Shown piece after piece: positions 24,879-32,726 of a stretch of 64,000 nucleotides of DNA. Numbering within the stretch: the first letter of the stretch is position 1; every line of letters begins with the position of its first letter. Source of the stretch: Catenulispora sp. MAP5-51 (GTDB lineage: Bacteria > Actinomycetota > Actinomycetes > Streptomycetales > Catenulisporaceae); assembly GCF_041261205.1 (NCBI RefSeq), contig NZ_JBGCCH010000001.1, positions 310,001 through 374,000 on the forward strand, written 5' to 3'. Both the position numbers and the translations under genes were made by a program. The notes beneath the pieces are model-generated. The model was not told the DNA's origin and did no database searches. It was given only the letters and a program-made list of their open reading frames with translations.

Positions 24879-26978
24879 GTGAGAAGAGTCCCCTTCGCCA
24901 CGGCCGTCGCCTCGATCTGCCTGATCCTGGCCACGGCCCTGTCCGGCTGCCAAAGCGACTCGGCGGCCTCGCCCGCCCCGTCCACCGCCCCGGTGGGCAA
25001 GTCCGCACAGAGCATCCAGATCGGCGGCGCCACCCGCACCTTCCACCTCTACCGGCCGCAGGACCTGCCGGCCCACGCACCCCTGGTCGTCATGCTCCAC
25101 GGCGGCTTCGGCAGCGGCACCCAGGCCGAGCAGGCCTACGGATGGGACCAGGAAGCCGACCACAACGCCTTCGCCGTGGCCTACCCCGACGGCCTGAACC
25201 ACGCCTGGAACACCGGAGGCGGCTGCTGCGGCACCCCGGCGAAACAGAACACCGACGACGTCGCCTTCATCAAGGCCATGCTGACGACCATCCAGGCCGA
25301 GATCCCGATCGACCCGGCCCGCATCTACGCCACCGGCATCTCCAACGGCGGCATCATGGCCTACCGCCTGGCCTGCGACACCAACCTGTTCGCCGCCATC
25401 GGCCCCGACTCGGCAACCCTCCTGGGCACCTGCCCCACCCCGAAACCCCTGTCGGTCCTCCACATCCACGGCACCGCCGACACCCGCATCCCCTACGCAG
25501 GCGGCGAAGGCCAGGGCTACGCCCACATCAACGGCCCACCGGTCCAAACCGTGGTGGCGACCTGGCGCACCACCGACGCCTGCGCAGCACCGACACAGAC
25601 CACCGCCGGCCCCCTCACCACCTCGACAGCATCCTGCCCGAACGGGCGCACCGTCGAGCTGATCAGCATCGCCGGCGCAGGCCACCAGTGGCCGGGAAGC
25701 GCGCAGAAGCCTGTGAAAGAGGCCTTGCTGGGGACCGATCCGCCCTCGAAGGCGCTGAACGCGACGGATGTGTTCTGGCAGTTCTTCGCGGCGCATCCGA
25801 AGGTGGGTCAGGGCGGCACTGCCGTGTATTCGCCGGACCGCCCCGGATCAGTGGCGGCTGAACGCCACGAACTTGCCGAAGTGATTGCCGCTGAAGGTGT
25901 TCCCGGACCCGCCGTCCCGGTCTGCGATGTCGGCGGGCTTGTTGCCGGTGATCTTGTTGCCGGTGACGGTGTTGTCGGTGTCGGGGCCGCCTTTGTAGCT
26001 GCGGAAGAGGACGACGCCGCCGGACATGGGGGAGGCGCCGACGTTGCCGTGGATGCGGTTGTGGGTCAGGACCGTCTTCTCCACGCCGGTGAGGACGATG
26101 CCGATGCCTTGCAGGTACGGCAGCCTGTCCTTCGGGGGGCAGTACTCGTTGTTCGTGCTCACCTGGTTGTTGCGGATGGTCAGGTCGCCGCCGCGGGGGA
26201 CGCCGTCGTCGCCGACGACGAAGACCCCCGAGCAGTTGCCGGTGACGGTGTTGTTCTTGAACACCAGGTTGCGGGCCCGGCGCAGGTCCGCGCCGAACCG
26301 GTTCGCGGTCATCCGATTGCCGGCGATCACGGTGCCCTCCGTGTCGATCGCGCCGCCCTTGCCGTTGGCCATGTTCGTCACGAAGATCCCGGCCTGGCCG
26401 TTGCCGACGGCCTGGTTGCCGATCAGCCGGCCGCGTGTCGACTTCTCCTGGCTGATGCCTTCCGCGCCGTTGCCGTTGACCAGGACGTGGCGCACCGTCA
26501 TCCGGTCGGTCCCGGAGCCCGAGACGCCGTTCTGGGGGAAGTCCGAGACGGTGAGGGACTCGATGCGTACGCCGGTCACCGGGTGGTCGGCCGTCCCGAG
26601 CACACAGATGCCGTTGCCGGGAGCCGAACAGTCGTCGCCCACGGGCTCGGCGCCGCCGACCCCCTGAGCCGATCCCGTGGCGGCACCGGCCGGGGCGGCC
26701 GGAGTGATCACGGTCGCGGCACCGGCGCCCCGGATGGTCAGGCCCGAGACGCCGACCAGGACGCTTCCGTGGTAGACGCCGGGCAGCAGCACGATCGTGT
26801 CGCCGGCATGCGCCGCGTCGACGGCCCGCTGGACCGACCCGCCGGGCCGGACGACGATCCGGGCGGACCTGGAGGCGGAAGCCGAAGCGGCCAGGGCGGG
26901 CAGCGCGGCGGCCACCATCGCCGTGCCGCTGGCGAGGACGCCCGCACCGGTGATCATCAGACTTCGGGCACGACGTGA
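24879..26978 (+). CDS. LpqC-type PHB depolymerase/feruloyl esterase lipoprotein; reading frame lacks its normal stop
   Basis: Starts at GTG 24879 with GGAG close upstream. A lipobox (ALSGC) makes it a surface lipoprotein. The first ~310 residues are a complete esterase: HGGFGSG oxyanion loop, S155 in GISNGG, D201 in HGTADTR, H269 in GAGHQW, C-terminal FWQFFAAHP. The family ends here, yet the frame continues without a stop for ~390 more codons, wholly antisense to the beta-helix gene, with no plausible protein character. The true stop seems lost by a small mutation, or the database entry has an error. The functional gene ends near 25810. Confidence 0.75.
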   Translation: MRRVPFATAVASICLILATALSGCQSDSAASPAPSTAPVGKSAQSIQIGGATRTFHLYRPQDLPAHAPLVVMLHGGFGSGTQAEQAYGWDQEADHNAFAVAYPDGLNHAWNTGGGCCGTPAKQNTDDVAFIKAMLTTIQAEIPIDPARIYATGISNGGIMAYRLACDTNLFAAIGPDSATLLGTCPTPKPLSVLHIHGTADTRIPYAGGEGQGYAHINGPPVQTVVATWRTTDACAAPTQTTAGPLTTSTASCPNGRTVELISIAGAGHQWPGSAQKPVKEALLGTDPPSKALNATDVFWQFFAAHPKVGQGGTAVYSPDRPGSVAAERHELAEVIAAEGVPGPAVPVCDVGGLVAGDLVAGDGVVGVGAAFVAAEEDDAAGHGGGADVAVDAVVGQDRLLHAGEDDADALQVRQPVLRGAVLVVRAHLVVADGQVAAAGDAVVADDEDPRAVAGDGVVLEHQVAGPAQVRAEPVRGHPIAGDHGALRVDRAALAVGHVRHEDPGLAVADGLVADQPAACRLLLADAFRAVAVDQDVAHRHPVGPGARDAVLGEVRDGEGLDAYAGHRVVGRPEHTDAVAGSRTVVAHGLGAADPLSRSRGGTGRGGRSDHGRGTGAPDGQARDADQDASVVDAGQQHDRVAGMRRVDGPLDRPAGPDDDPGGPGGGSRSGQGGQRGGHHRRAAGEDARTGDHQTSGTT

Positions 26979-26984
26979 GGGCAT
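25848..26984 (-). CDS. Secreted right-handed parallel beta-helix protein (NosD/pectate-lyase-like fold)
   Basis: 378 residues from ATG 26984, chosen because AAGGAGA precedes it; an ATG 21 nt upstream is less likely. A signal peptide (~35 residues, ending PALAASA) is followed by IVVRPGGSVQRAVDAAHAGDTIVLLPGVY, the usual opening of such helices. Many short NxVxGN coils then follow (IGNQAVGNGQAG, IAGNRMTANRFGAD, FKNNTVTGNCSG, IRNNQVSTNNEY, VTGNKITGNKPAD). Members bind or cleave polysaccharides; no catalytic residues can be named with confidence. It converges on the esterase. Confidence 0.85.
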   Translation of the reverse strand: MPSRRARSLMITGAGVLASGTAMVAAALPALAASASASRSARIVVRPGGSVQRAVDAAHAGDTIVLLPGVYHGSVLVGVSGLTIRGAGAATVITPAAPAGAATGSAQGVGGAEPVGDDCSAPGNGICVLGTADHPVTGVRIESLTVSDFPQNGVSGSGTDRMTVRHVLVNGNGAEGISQEKSTRGRLIGNQAVGNGQAGIFVTNMANGKGGAIDTEGTVIAGNRMTANRFGADLRRARNLVFKNNTVTGNCSGVFVVGDDGVPRGGDLTIRNNQVSTNNEYCPPKDRLPYLQGIGIVLTGVEKTVLTHNRIHGNVGASPMSGGVVLFRSYKGGPDTDNTVTGNKITGNKPADIADRDGGSGNTFSGNHFGKFVAFSRH

Positions 26985-27135
26985 TGCTTCCCATCTCCTT
27001 GCCATAGGCGAGTTCGGCTGTTGAGACGACTCAGACTCCCTGACGTTATGGGCCAGCCGCGGCGCTCGCTAACGGACGTTGGGCCGGATGGGTCCGCATC
27101 CTCGTTCCCCGGCTCGGCAATCAGCCCGCCAACGC

Positions 27136-27830
27136 TCACTCACGCGGCGTTTCGGGCGTGTCGCTGCCGGGGTGCCGACGACGACGGAGCGAGAGGTTGG
27201 CCTGCACCGAGGTGATCTGCAACTGTGCGGAATCGCGGTGGTGCTCGGCCCAGGCATCCCGCGTCGCGGGGTCCGCGAACTCCGCCCCGATCACGCCGTC
27301 GCCGTTGACGATGCCGAACGCCTCGAAGCCGCCGTGGTCGGCTGCGTAGTCTTGGGCAAGGGCGAGGAAGTCGGGGTCATGATGGTCGACGTGGATGTCG
27401 GCCGCGGTGACCACTGCGTCGGTGATCGCGCAGACCGCGGTCCGTCCTCAGCCAGAGCCTCCTGTTTGAACGCCACGACTTGGTCCTTGACGGCGCGGCG
27501 CATCGCGGTCAGGACACGGTCCCTGTGTGTGGCCGGGGTGAGGCATCGCAGAAAGCTGAAGTCCGTGACGGTGCCGTCGACGCGGATGATGAAGAAGCCC
27601 GGCTGGTGGAACTCCTCGGTGAGCCGGACCTCGAAGTGGTCGATGCCGACGCCGCGCTTGCCTGCCGCGTCCTGATGCAGTTCCAGCAGGTCGTGGAGGA
27701 AGGCCTCATCAGGCGGATCGTCGATGACCGAGCCTGGCGGGTAACGGTAGAGCAGATCACGGCAGGCCTGCTGGGCGTCTCCCTTGCGCGGAAAGTAGAC
27801 GTCGCCGATGATCACGGGTTTGGCGACCAT
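27136..27830 (-). pseudogene. DCL/DUF3223 family protein, split by a frameshift
   Basis: Start at ATG 27830 with a perfect AGGAGG, 10 bp after the helicase stop, so it is second in that operon. The first frame encodes a DCL-type domain (VYFPRKGDAQQAC, DEAFLHDLLELHQ, GKRGVGIDHFEVR, FFIIRVDGTVTDFSFLRCL) and runs out of coding sense near 27435. The next frame picks up as CAITDAVVTAADIHVDHHDP, resembling the HNH-like ending of DUF3223 proteins, and continues to the stop at 27136. One base change near 27425-27445 would join them into ~230 residues. A natural break or a sequencing error are both possible. Function unknown; a DNA-binding or nuclease role is an inference. Confidence 0.7.
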
Positions 27831-27840
27831 GGGTCCTCCT

Positions 27841-30288
27841 TCAACCGGAGTCCGCCGAAGCGATGCGTTGTCGGACGGGGGTCGGGAAGCCGGCGGGCGT
27901 TCGGTGCCCACGCAGCTTGAGCTGGAGCAAGCCGCGAAGGCTGGCCAGTGAGCGAGTGCAGCCCAACGATTGCAGGAACTCCTCGACGCTCCAGGTGATC
28001 ATCGCGCCCTGGCGGGAGAGGTAGAGCCCGAGGCGGTTGATGCGATAGCGGTCGTCGTAGTCCAGGAGCAGGTATCCGGCGAGCTGGTAGATCTCCTCGC
28101 GCCCCAGCGAGCGGGGGTGCCGGGTGGCTTTGCAATCCAGGAGGAGTCCGTCGAGGATGAAGTCGGCATCGGCGCCTCCGAGATCGGCGCTTCCTGCGAA
28201 GGCGGGCCCGCAGACTTTCTTGCCGCTCGGCAGCGCGCGCAGCGCGGCGAAGGGATCGATCGAGAGTGCGAATTGGCGGGCCAGGTCTTCGATGGCGTAC
28301 TCCGGTACCGCCGCGGTCAGCTTTGAGAGAGTGATCTGCGATGTGGCGCCCAGGAGCATGTTGCCGCGTTGAAGGCGTCCAGTGCGATAGATGGCTTCGT
28401 AGGAGGCCGCGACAAAGCACAGACGGCTGAGTTGTTCCTCATCCAGTGAGGATGTTCCGTCGAGGTGATGCCGTAGCAGGGTCTGTAGTTCCATACCGGC
28501 GGCCTGGAGTGCGGTTCGGGTTGCGGTGTCCGGTGCGCCTGGCAACTGCACCCTTGTGCCGAGCACAGTCACTCCGTGGGACACGGCGTCGCCGAGGCTG
28601 GATCCCAGGGACAGCCGTAGGCGGTAGTCGATCGCGTGGCCGAGGTCGGGCCAGGCGGGGGATCGGACGTCGATGGGCTGGACGGGGTGCGGGAGTGGCG
28701 CGGCGAACTTCAGGTACCGGACGTGCAGTGGGCCCACATGCGGAAGGTGCTCGGCCATGAAGCGCGAAACCGGGGATTCGGAGAACTTCAGCTGCCCGGT
28801 GAGCGGGAGTCCTGCGAGCGCTTCCGTGCTCGGCCGTGAGCCGGTCTCCACGGCCCGCTTCTCGTAGTCGCCGATCCAGGACAGAGATGACTGGTCGAGC
28901 ACGTGGCGGGCGCGGGTGACCGCGACATAGATCAGCCGTGCCTCGTCGGCACGCAGCGGACGCTGCAGCCCGTTCTCGTCGAAGGACGGCGCGTGGAAGC
29001 CAGCACCGATGCGTACGGTGTTCCACTCACGCCCCTTGGACTTGTGCGCGGTGGAGATGATGACGCGGGCCTCCTGCTCGTCCGACAGCCGGCCCACCGC
29101 GTCGATGATGGTGTCGGGGCCGAAGCTGTCGATGAGGTTGACGATGGTGCGCAGGCTCTGGGCTTCCGGGTCGCTGTCGGCGTAGTCCTGGACTTCGCCC
29201 CAGTTCGCGAACAGGAACAGTTCCGGATGACTGGTCCGCCGCCCGGCCTTCAGGTCGATGGCTGCCTCGGCCAGGCGTCTGAGCTCTTTGCCGCCGCCGA
29301 CGAGCGCGACGGGTATGCCCTGGTCCAGATGCGTGAGTACTTCGCGCATGGCGTCGGCGTTGCCCCGGCACAGCACCGCGTCGGGACGGTCGAGCGCGCG
29401 GACGGCACTGTCTCCCGGCCCTCGTCCTGTCAGGCGCATCTCGGAGCCGGCGTGGGCGAGCCAGCGGTTGGCCTCGTCGGCGATCGGGGGACCGAACCGA
29501 AAGGATTCGGTCAGGAAGAGGTGGTCGGCGGGGAAGCCGGTCATCACATCGCGTGCGTTGCGCCACGCGTAGATCTGCTGTGCTGGATCGCCGACGCACA
29601 CGCGTTGGGCGTCCTGTGCCAGGAAGACCTCCTCGACCACGGGGTTGGTGTCCTGTGCCTCGTCGAGCAGGATGAAGTCGGCCGCGAGCACCGGGCGGGA
29701 CAGCCCCCACATCTTCATGTAGTGCTCGTGGTCGAACTTCAGTACGCCGTCGAGCGCGCAGATGTCCTCCCATGCCTGGCGCGCGTACGGAAGGAGCTGC
29801 TGGGACAAGCGGTCTTGAGCGGCGGGGTCCAGGCCGTTGACGCGTGCCATGTGCCGAGCCGACACCTCTGGATCGGCGGTGCGGCAGTAGCGGGCGACCA
29901 TCTCCATGACCAGGCGAGCCTGATGGGCCTGGGTGATCTGGATCGTTCCCTCTTGCACGGCATCGGTGAGTCCGAGAAGCCTCGCGGTCTCCTTCCCCGG
30001 ACGGCGCGGCGAGTGTTCGAGCCTGTGTTTGTAGCGGACGCCCACCGCTTGGTAGGCGAGGGCGTGCGATGTACGACATTCGACGTTGCCGCCGAAACGG
30101 CGTCGGGCATCTTCGGCAGCGGCCTTGTTGTATGCCATGTACAGGCCGCGCTTCCTTGTGGCCGAACCCATCAGCACCAGAGTCGAGGTCTTGCCCGCTC
30201 CCGCACCCGCGATCAGCGCCAGATCGCCGCCCGAGGCGAACGCGTCGCGAGCCGCCTGCTGCTCCGCCGTGGCCTGAATCATCCCCAC
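27841..30288 (-). CDS. UvrD/FBH1-like SF1 helicase with C-terminal PD-(D/E)XK nuclease domain
   Basis: 815 residues from GTG 30288 (ATG 30282 also possible). All SF1A motifs are present: Q-motif (ATAEQQAARDAF), Walker A (GAGAGKTST), MAYNKAAAEDARRRF and ECRTSHALAY (typical of FBH1-like enzymes), Walker B (LLDEAQDTN), VGDPAQQIYAWR, LTESFRF, STAHKSKGREW, YVAVTRAR. Residues ~690-770 look like a PD-(D/E)XK nuclease: D709, then D718-C-K720, and Q735 (IYQLAGYLLL). The protein should unwind and cut DNA. It heads an operon with the DUF3223 gene and diverges from a CoiA-like nuclease. Base composition looks less GC-rich than the neighbours. Confidence 0.85.
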   Translation of the reverse strand: MGMIQATAEQQAARDAFASGGDLALIAGAGAGKTSTLVLMGSATRKRGLYMAYNKAAAEDARRRFGGNVECRTSHALAYQAVGVRYKHRLEHSPRRPGKETARLLGLTDAVQEGTIQITQAHQARLVMEMVARYCRTADPEVSARHMARVNGLDPAAQDRLSQQLLPYARQAWEDICALDGVLKFDHEHYMKMWGLSRPVLAADFILLDEAQDTNPVVEEVFLAQDAQRVCVGDPAQQIYAWRNARDVMTGFPADHLFLTESFRFGPPIADEANRWLAHAGSEMRLTGRGPGDSAVRALDRPDAVLCRGNADAMREVLTHLDQGIPVALVGGGKELRRLAEAAIDLKAGRRTSHPELFLFANWGEVQDYADSDPEAQSLRTIVNLIDSFGPDTIIDAVGRLSDEQEARVIISTAHKSKGREWNTVRIGAGFHAPSFDENGLQRPLRADEARLIYVAVTRARHVLDQSSLSWIGDYEKRAVETGSRPSTEALAGLPLTGQLKFSESPVSRFMAEHLPHVGPLHVRYLKFAAPLPHPVQPIDVRSPAWPDLGHAIDYRLRLSLGSSLGDAVSHGVTVLGTRVQLPGAPDTATRTALQAAGMELQTLLRHHLDGTSSLDEEQLSRLCFVAASYEAIYRTGRLQRGNMLLGATSQITLSKLTAAVPEYAIEDLARQFALSIDPFAALRALPSGKKVCGPAFAGSADLGGADADFILDGLLLDCKATRHPRSLGREEIYQLAGYLLLDYDDRYRINRLGLYLSRQGAMITWSVEEFLQSLGCTRSLASLRGLLQLKLRGHRTPAGFPTPVRQRIASADSG

Positions 30289-30340
30289 CCTGTCCTCAAC
30301 GCCGACTGAATCAGAGGTCTACCATAGGCGCAACGCGCAC

Positions 30341-30380
30341 ATCGACGCTTATGTCAGAGTTCGTAGTTACTCTGACAGTG
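30341..30380 (+). promoter_or_regulatory. Leaderless promoter with perfect inverted-repeat operator
   Basis: TGTCAGAGT (30352-30360) and ACTCTGACA (30369-30377) are perfectly complementary 9-bp arms around an 8-bp spacer. They end 2 nt before the GTG start at 30380. A candidate promoter (ATCGAC 30341-30346, 17-bp spacer, TAGTTA 30364-30369) would start transcription at about the GTG. No Shine-Dalgarno is present. The repeat would occlude the -10 region if bound. Confidence 0.6.
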
Positions 30381-31726
30381 TGACTCAGACTGTCTGGCAC
30401 GCTGGGTACCGCATCGCCATCAACCTGTCACTGGACGACCTCGGACATCCTGACCGGCCGGGTCTGTGGGAAGAGATCTACAAGCCGGACCCGTCCCGGC
30501 CTCGTCTTCTGCGCTGCATGGCGATCGACGATGACGACGGCACGGAGTGCCCTGAGGCGATGTACATCCTGGTGCGAGACGGTCTCCGTATCGCCTCTCA
30601 CTGGCGAAGCGGTGCGAAGCCGCATCGGAATGAGGGCCCCAAGCACAAGGCGCTCAAAGAGCGGATAGCGAACGTCGCGCAGCGTGCCGGCTTCGCCGCC
30701 GACGTCGAGGATGTCTCCGCGGACGGAACCCGGCGTACGGACGTCCTGGTCGGCGGGGGCGACGGCGGTCCCATCGGATGGGAGATCCAGTTCTCGCACA
30801 TCACCGGCCCCGCGGCGATCAAGCGCACCGCGACTGCCAAGGTCCACGGCATCACGCCGATGTGGACGGTCGACCACGACCGGTCGCAGGTCATCGACCG
30901 GGGGCCGTGGAACCGTCTGGACAAGATCACGGACTGGCGGCAGGTCGCGGGCAAGCAGCTGAACGTCCGAGGCGGCGTTCGCACCTTGCGCATGGAACGC
31001 TGCCAGAAGGGCTTCGGGCCGTGTCCGGTGAAGAAGCGCGGGTCGTGCGGAGACTGGCACGGCGTTTGGCTCGCGGCCAGAGGCGTGTACCTCGACAGCT
31101 TCGTGGCCGAGACCGCCGCGGGCGAGTACGTGCCGCTCTACCGGCCGGCCACCACACGCCGCGGCGGGAACTACATGTGGGTCACGCCGGTCGACAAGGC
31201 CGAGTTCCTTCAAGACCGCACTGAGGTGGACCCCTACGCCGGCGTCGGGACGCTGGAGACCGAGCCGGGTGACTGCCAGGTCCCCAAGCCCATCGACCCG
31301 CGGTGCCACTACGGCGAGCCCGGCAAACCGGCGACGAAGCGCGCGCCTCGCGATACCGGCGACCGGATAGCCGTCGGCGAGTGGCTCACGCGAGCCTTCG
31401 CGGACGGCCCCGGCGTGGGAGTGACCGACCCGGACCGTGTCCCCGACGAACTGGTGCGGCTCCAGCTGGCCTTCCTCCGGGCGGACGCGGAATGTGAGCG
31501 AATCAGCGCCGCGCTGCCGTCGAGCCTGGACGTCGTGGCAGGCCTGGCGGTCATCGACGCCCAGCAGCGTGTCGACCTGGAGGTGGCGCGGGCGGAGCGG
31601 CTCGAAGTCGTTCTGGCCAAGTATGAGCACCCCTGGTGGGGCGTTGTCGCCAACCGCTATGAGGCCGATGTGCGACTGCGTGCGGTCGTTCAAGAACGTG
31701 TGGACAGGGCACGGCGCCAGGTGTGA
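30380..31726 (+). CDS. Competence CoiA-like nuclease family protein
   Basis: 448 residues from GTG 30380, probably leaderless. Residues ~70-165 resemble the CoiA nuclease core, a PD-(D/E)XK variant: SHWRSG, E85 and H89 in NEGPKHKALKER, D121 in RRTDVLVG, and E135-x-Q137 in WEIQFSH, followed by KRTATAKVHGITPMWTVDH. CoiA proteins act on incoming DNA during transformation, but in actinobacteria their job is not known. The remaining ~280 residues contain cysteines (RCQKGFGPCPVKKRGSCGDW) that may bind metal and a helical C-terminus. It is divergent from the helicase-nuclease, with 91 bp between. A terminator follows. Confidence 0.78.
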   Translation: MTQTVWHAGYRIAINLSLDDLGHPDRPGLWEEIYKPDPSRPRLLRCMAIDDDDGTECPEAMYILVRDGLRIASHWRSGAKPHRNEGPKHKALKERIANVAQRAGFAADVEDVSADGTRRTDVLVGGGDGGPIGWEIQFSHITGPAAIKRTATAKVHGITPMWTVDHDRSQVIDRGPWNRLDKITDWRQVAGKQLNVRGGVRTLRMERCQKGFGPCPVKKRGSCGDWHGVWLAARGVYLDSFVAETAAGEYVPLYRPATTRRGGNYMWVTPVDKAEFLQDRTEVDPYAGVGTLETEPGDCQVPKPIDPRCHYGEPGKPATKRAPRDTGDRIAVGEWLTRAFADGPGVGVTDPDRVPDELVRLQLAFLRADAECERISAALPSSLDVVAGLAVIDAQQRVDLEVARAERLEVVLAKYEHPWWGVVANRYEADVRLRAVVQERVDRARRQV

Positions 31727-31767
31727 TGACGACGCAGCCGCCCTGTGCGATGACGGATAGCAGCAGG

Positions 31768-31793
31768 TCGGGGCCGCCCGAAGGCGGCCCCGA
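31768..31793. terminator. Bidirectional terminator between CoiA-like and SDR genes
   Basis: Perfect 11-bp stem (31768-31778 with 31783-31793) with a CGAA loop, between two converging genes. Its core equals the hairpin at 19604-19625. Confidence 0.75.
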
Positions 31794-31810
31794 GCCACAG
31801 CATCAGCCGC

Positions 31811-32650
31811 CTACGACATCATCCCGATCCACTGCCCACCGGTAACGTTCAGCACCTGCCCCGAAACGTAGTTCGACCACGGCGAGCACAGGTAGAACAC
31901 CCCGCCCGCCGCCTCCTCCGGGGTGCCGGGGCGGCCCAGCGGGATCAGGAAGCTGGTCGCGCCGACCATGGCCTCCGGGATGCCCAGTTGGACGGTTTCG
32001 CCGCCGATCTCCATCGTGTTGTCGTCGCTCTTGGCGGCGGTGAGGCGGGTTTCGATGTGGCCGAAGGCTACTGCGTTGACGTTGACCTTGAACTGGCCCC
32101 ATTCCTTGGCCAGGGTCTTTGTCAGGCCTACGACTGCTGATTTGCCGGAGCTGTAGTTCGCCTGGCCGGCGTTGCCCATGGTGCCGGAGACGGAGGAGAT
32201 GTTCACGATCTTGCGGAAGACTTCGATGCCCTGTTCGCGCTCTTTCTTCGCGGGGTCGCGGAAGTAGGGGGCGGCTGCTCGGATGGTGCGGAAGGGGACG
32301 ACGGTGTGGATGTCCAGCATGCGCTGGAACCAGTCGTCGGTCATCAGGTGGATCGGCTTGTCGAGGGTGTAGCCGGCGTTGTTGACCAGGATGTCGATCT
32401 TGCCGAAGCTGTCCGCCGCCTTGGCCACCAGGGCTTCCGGGATGCCTTCGGCGGTCAGGTCGCCGGCGAAGACGGCGGTGTCGGTGCCGTGGGCCTTGGC
32501 GATCTCGGCCGCGGTCTCGGCGGCGGCGTCGCCGTCGAGGTCGTTGATCAGGACGCCGGCGCCCTGCGAGGCCAGCAGGTCGGCGGTGGCGCGTCCGATG
32601 CCGCGCGCCGATCCGGTGACGATCGCGACCTTGCCGTCCAGGACTCCCAT
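31811..32650 (-). CDS. SDR oxidoreductase, 3-oxoacyl-[acyl carrier protein] reductase-like
   Basis: 279 residues from ATG 32650. Classical SDR motifs are present: TGSARGIG cofactor site, NNAG, catalytic Ser in NISSVSG, and YSSGK (Tyr-x3-Lys). FabG-like enzymes reduce 3-oxoacyl groups or oxidise 3-hydroxyacyl-CoA. It is directly downstream of the MaoC hydratase gene on the same strand, so a joint role in fatty-acid or sterol side-chain beta-oxidation is likely. Confidence 0.9.
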   Translation of the reverse strand: MGVLDGKVAIVTGSARGIGRATADLLASQGAGVLINDLDGDAAAETAAEIAKAHGTDTAVFAGDLTAEGIPEALVAKAADSFGKIDILVNNAGYTLDKPIHLMTDDWFQRMLDIHTVVPFRTIRAAAPYFRDPAKKEREQGIEVFRKIVNISSVSGTMGNAGQANYSSGKSAVVGLTKTLAKEWGQFKVNVNAVAFGHIETRLTAAKSDDNTMEIGGETVQLGIPEAMVGATSFLIPLGRPGTPEEAAGGVFYLCSPWSNYVSGQVLNVTGGQWIGMMS

Positions 32651-32726
32651 GTACGCTCCTTGGCTCTGGTGGTGGTGCCGGTGGTGGCTCTGTTGGCGGT
32701 GCTGGTGATGCTGCTGGTGAGTGCGA
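32651..32726. other. GGT-rich spacer between SDR and MaoC genes
   Basis: A short stretch rich in GGTGGT/GCTGGTG triplets (32666-32718). No gene or hairpin was recognised. Confidence 0.5.
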
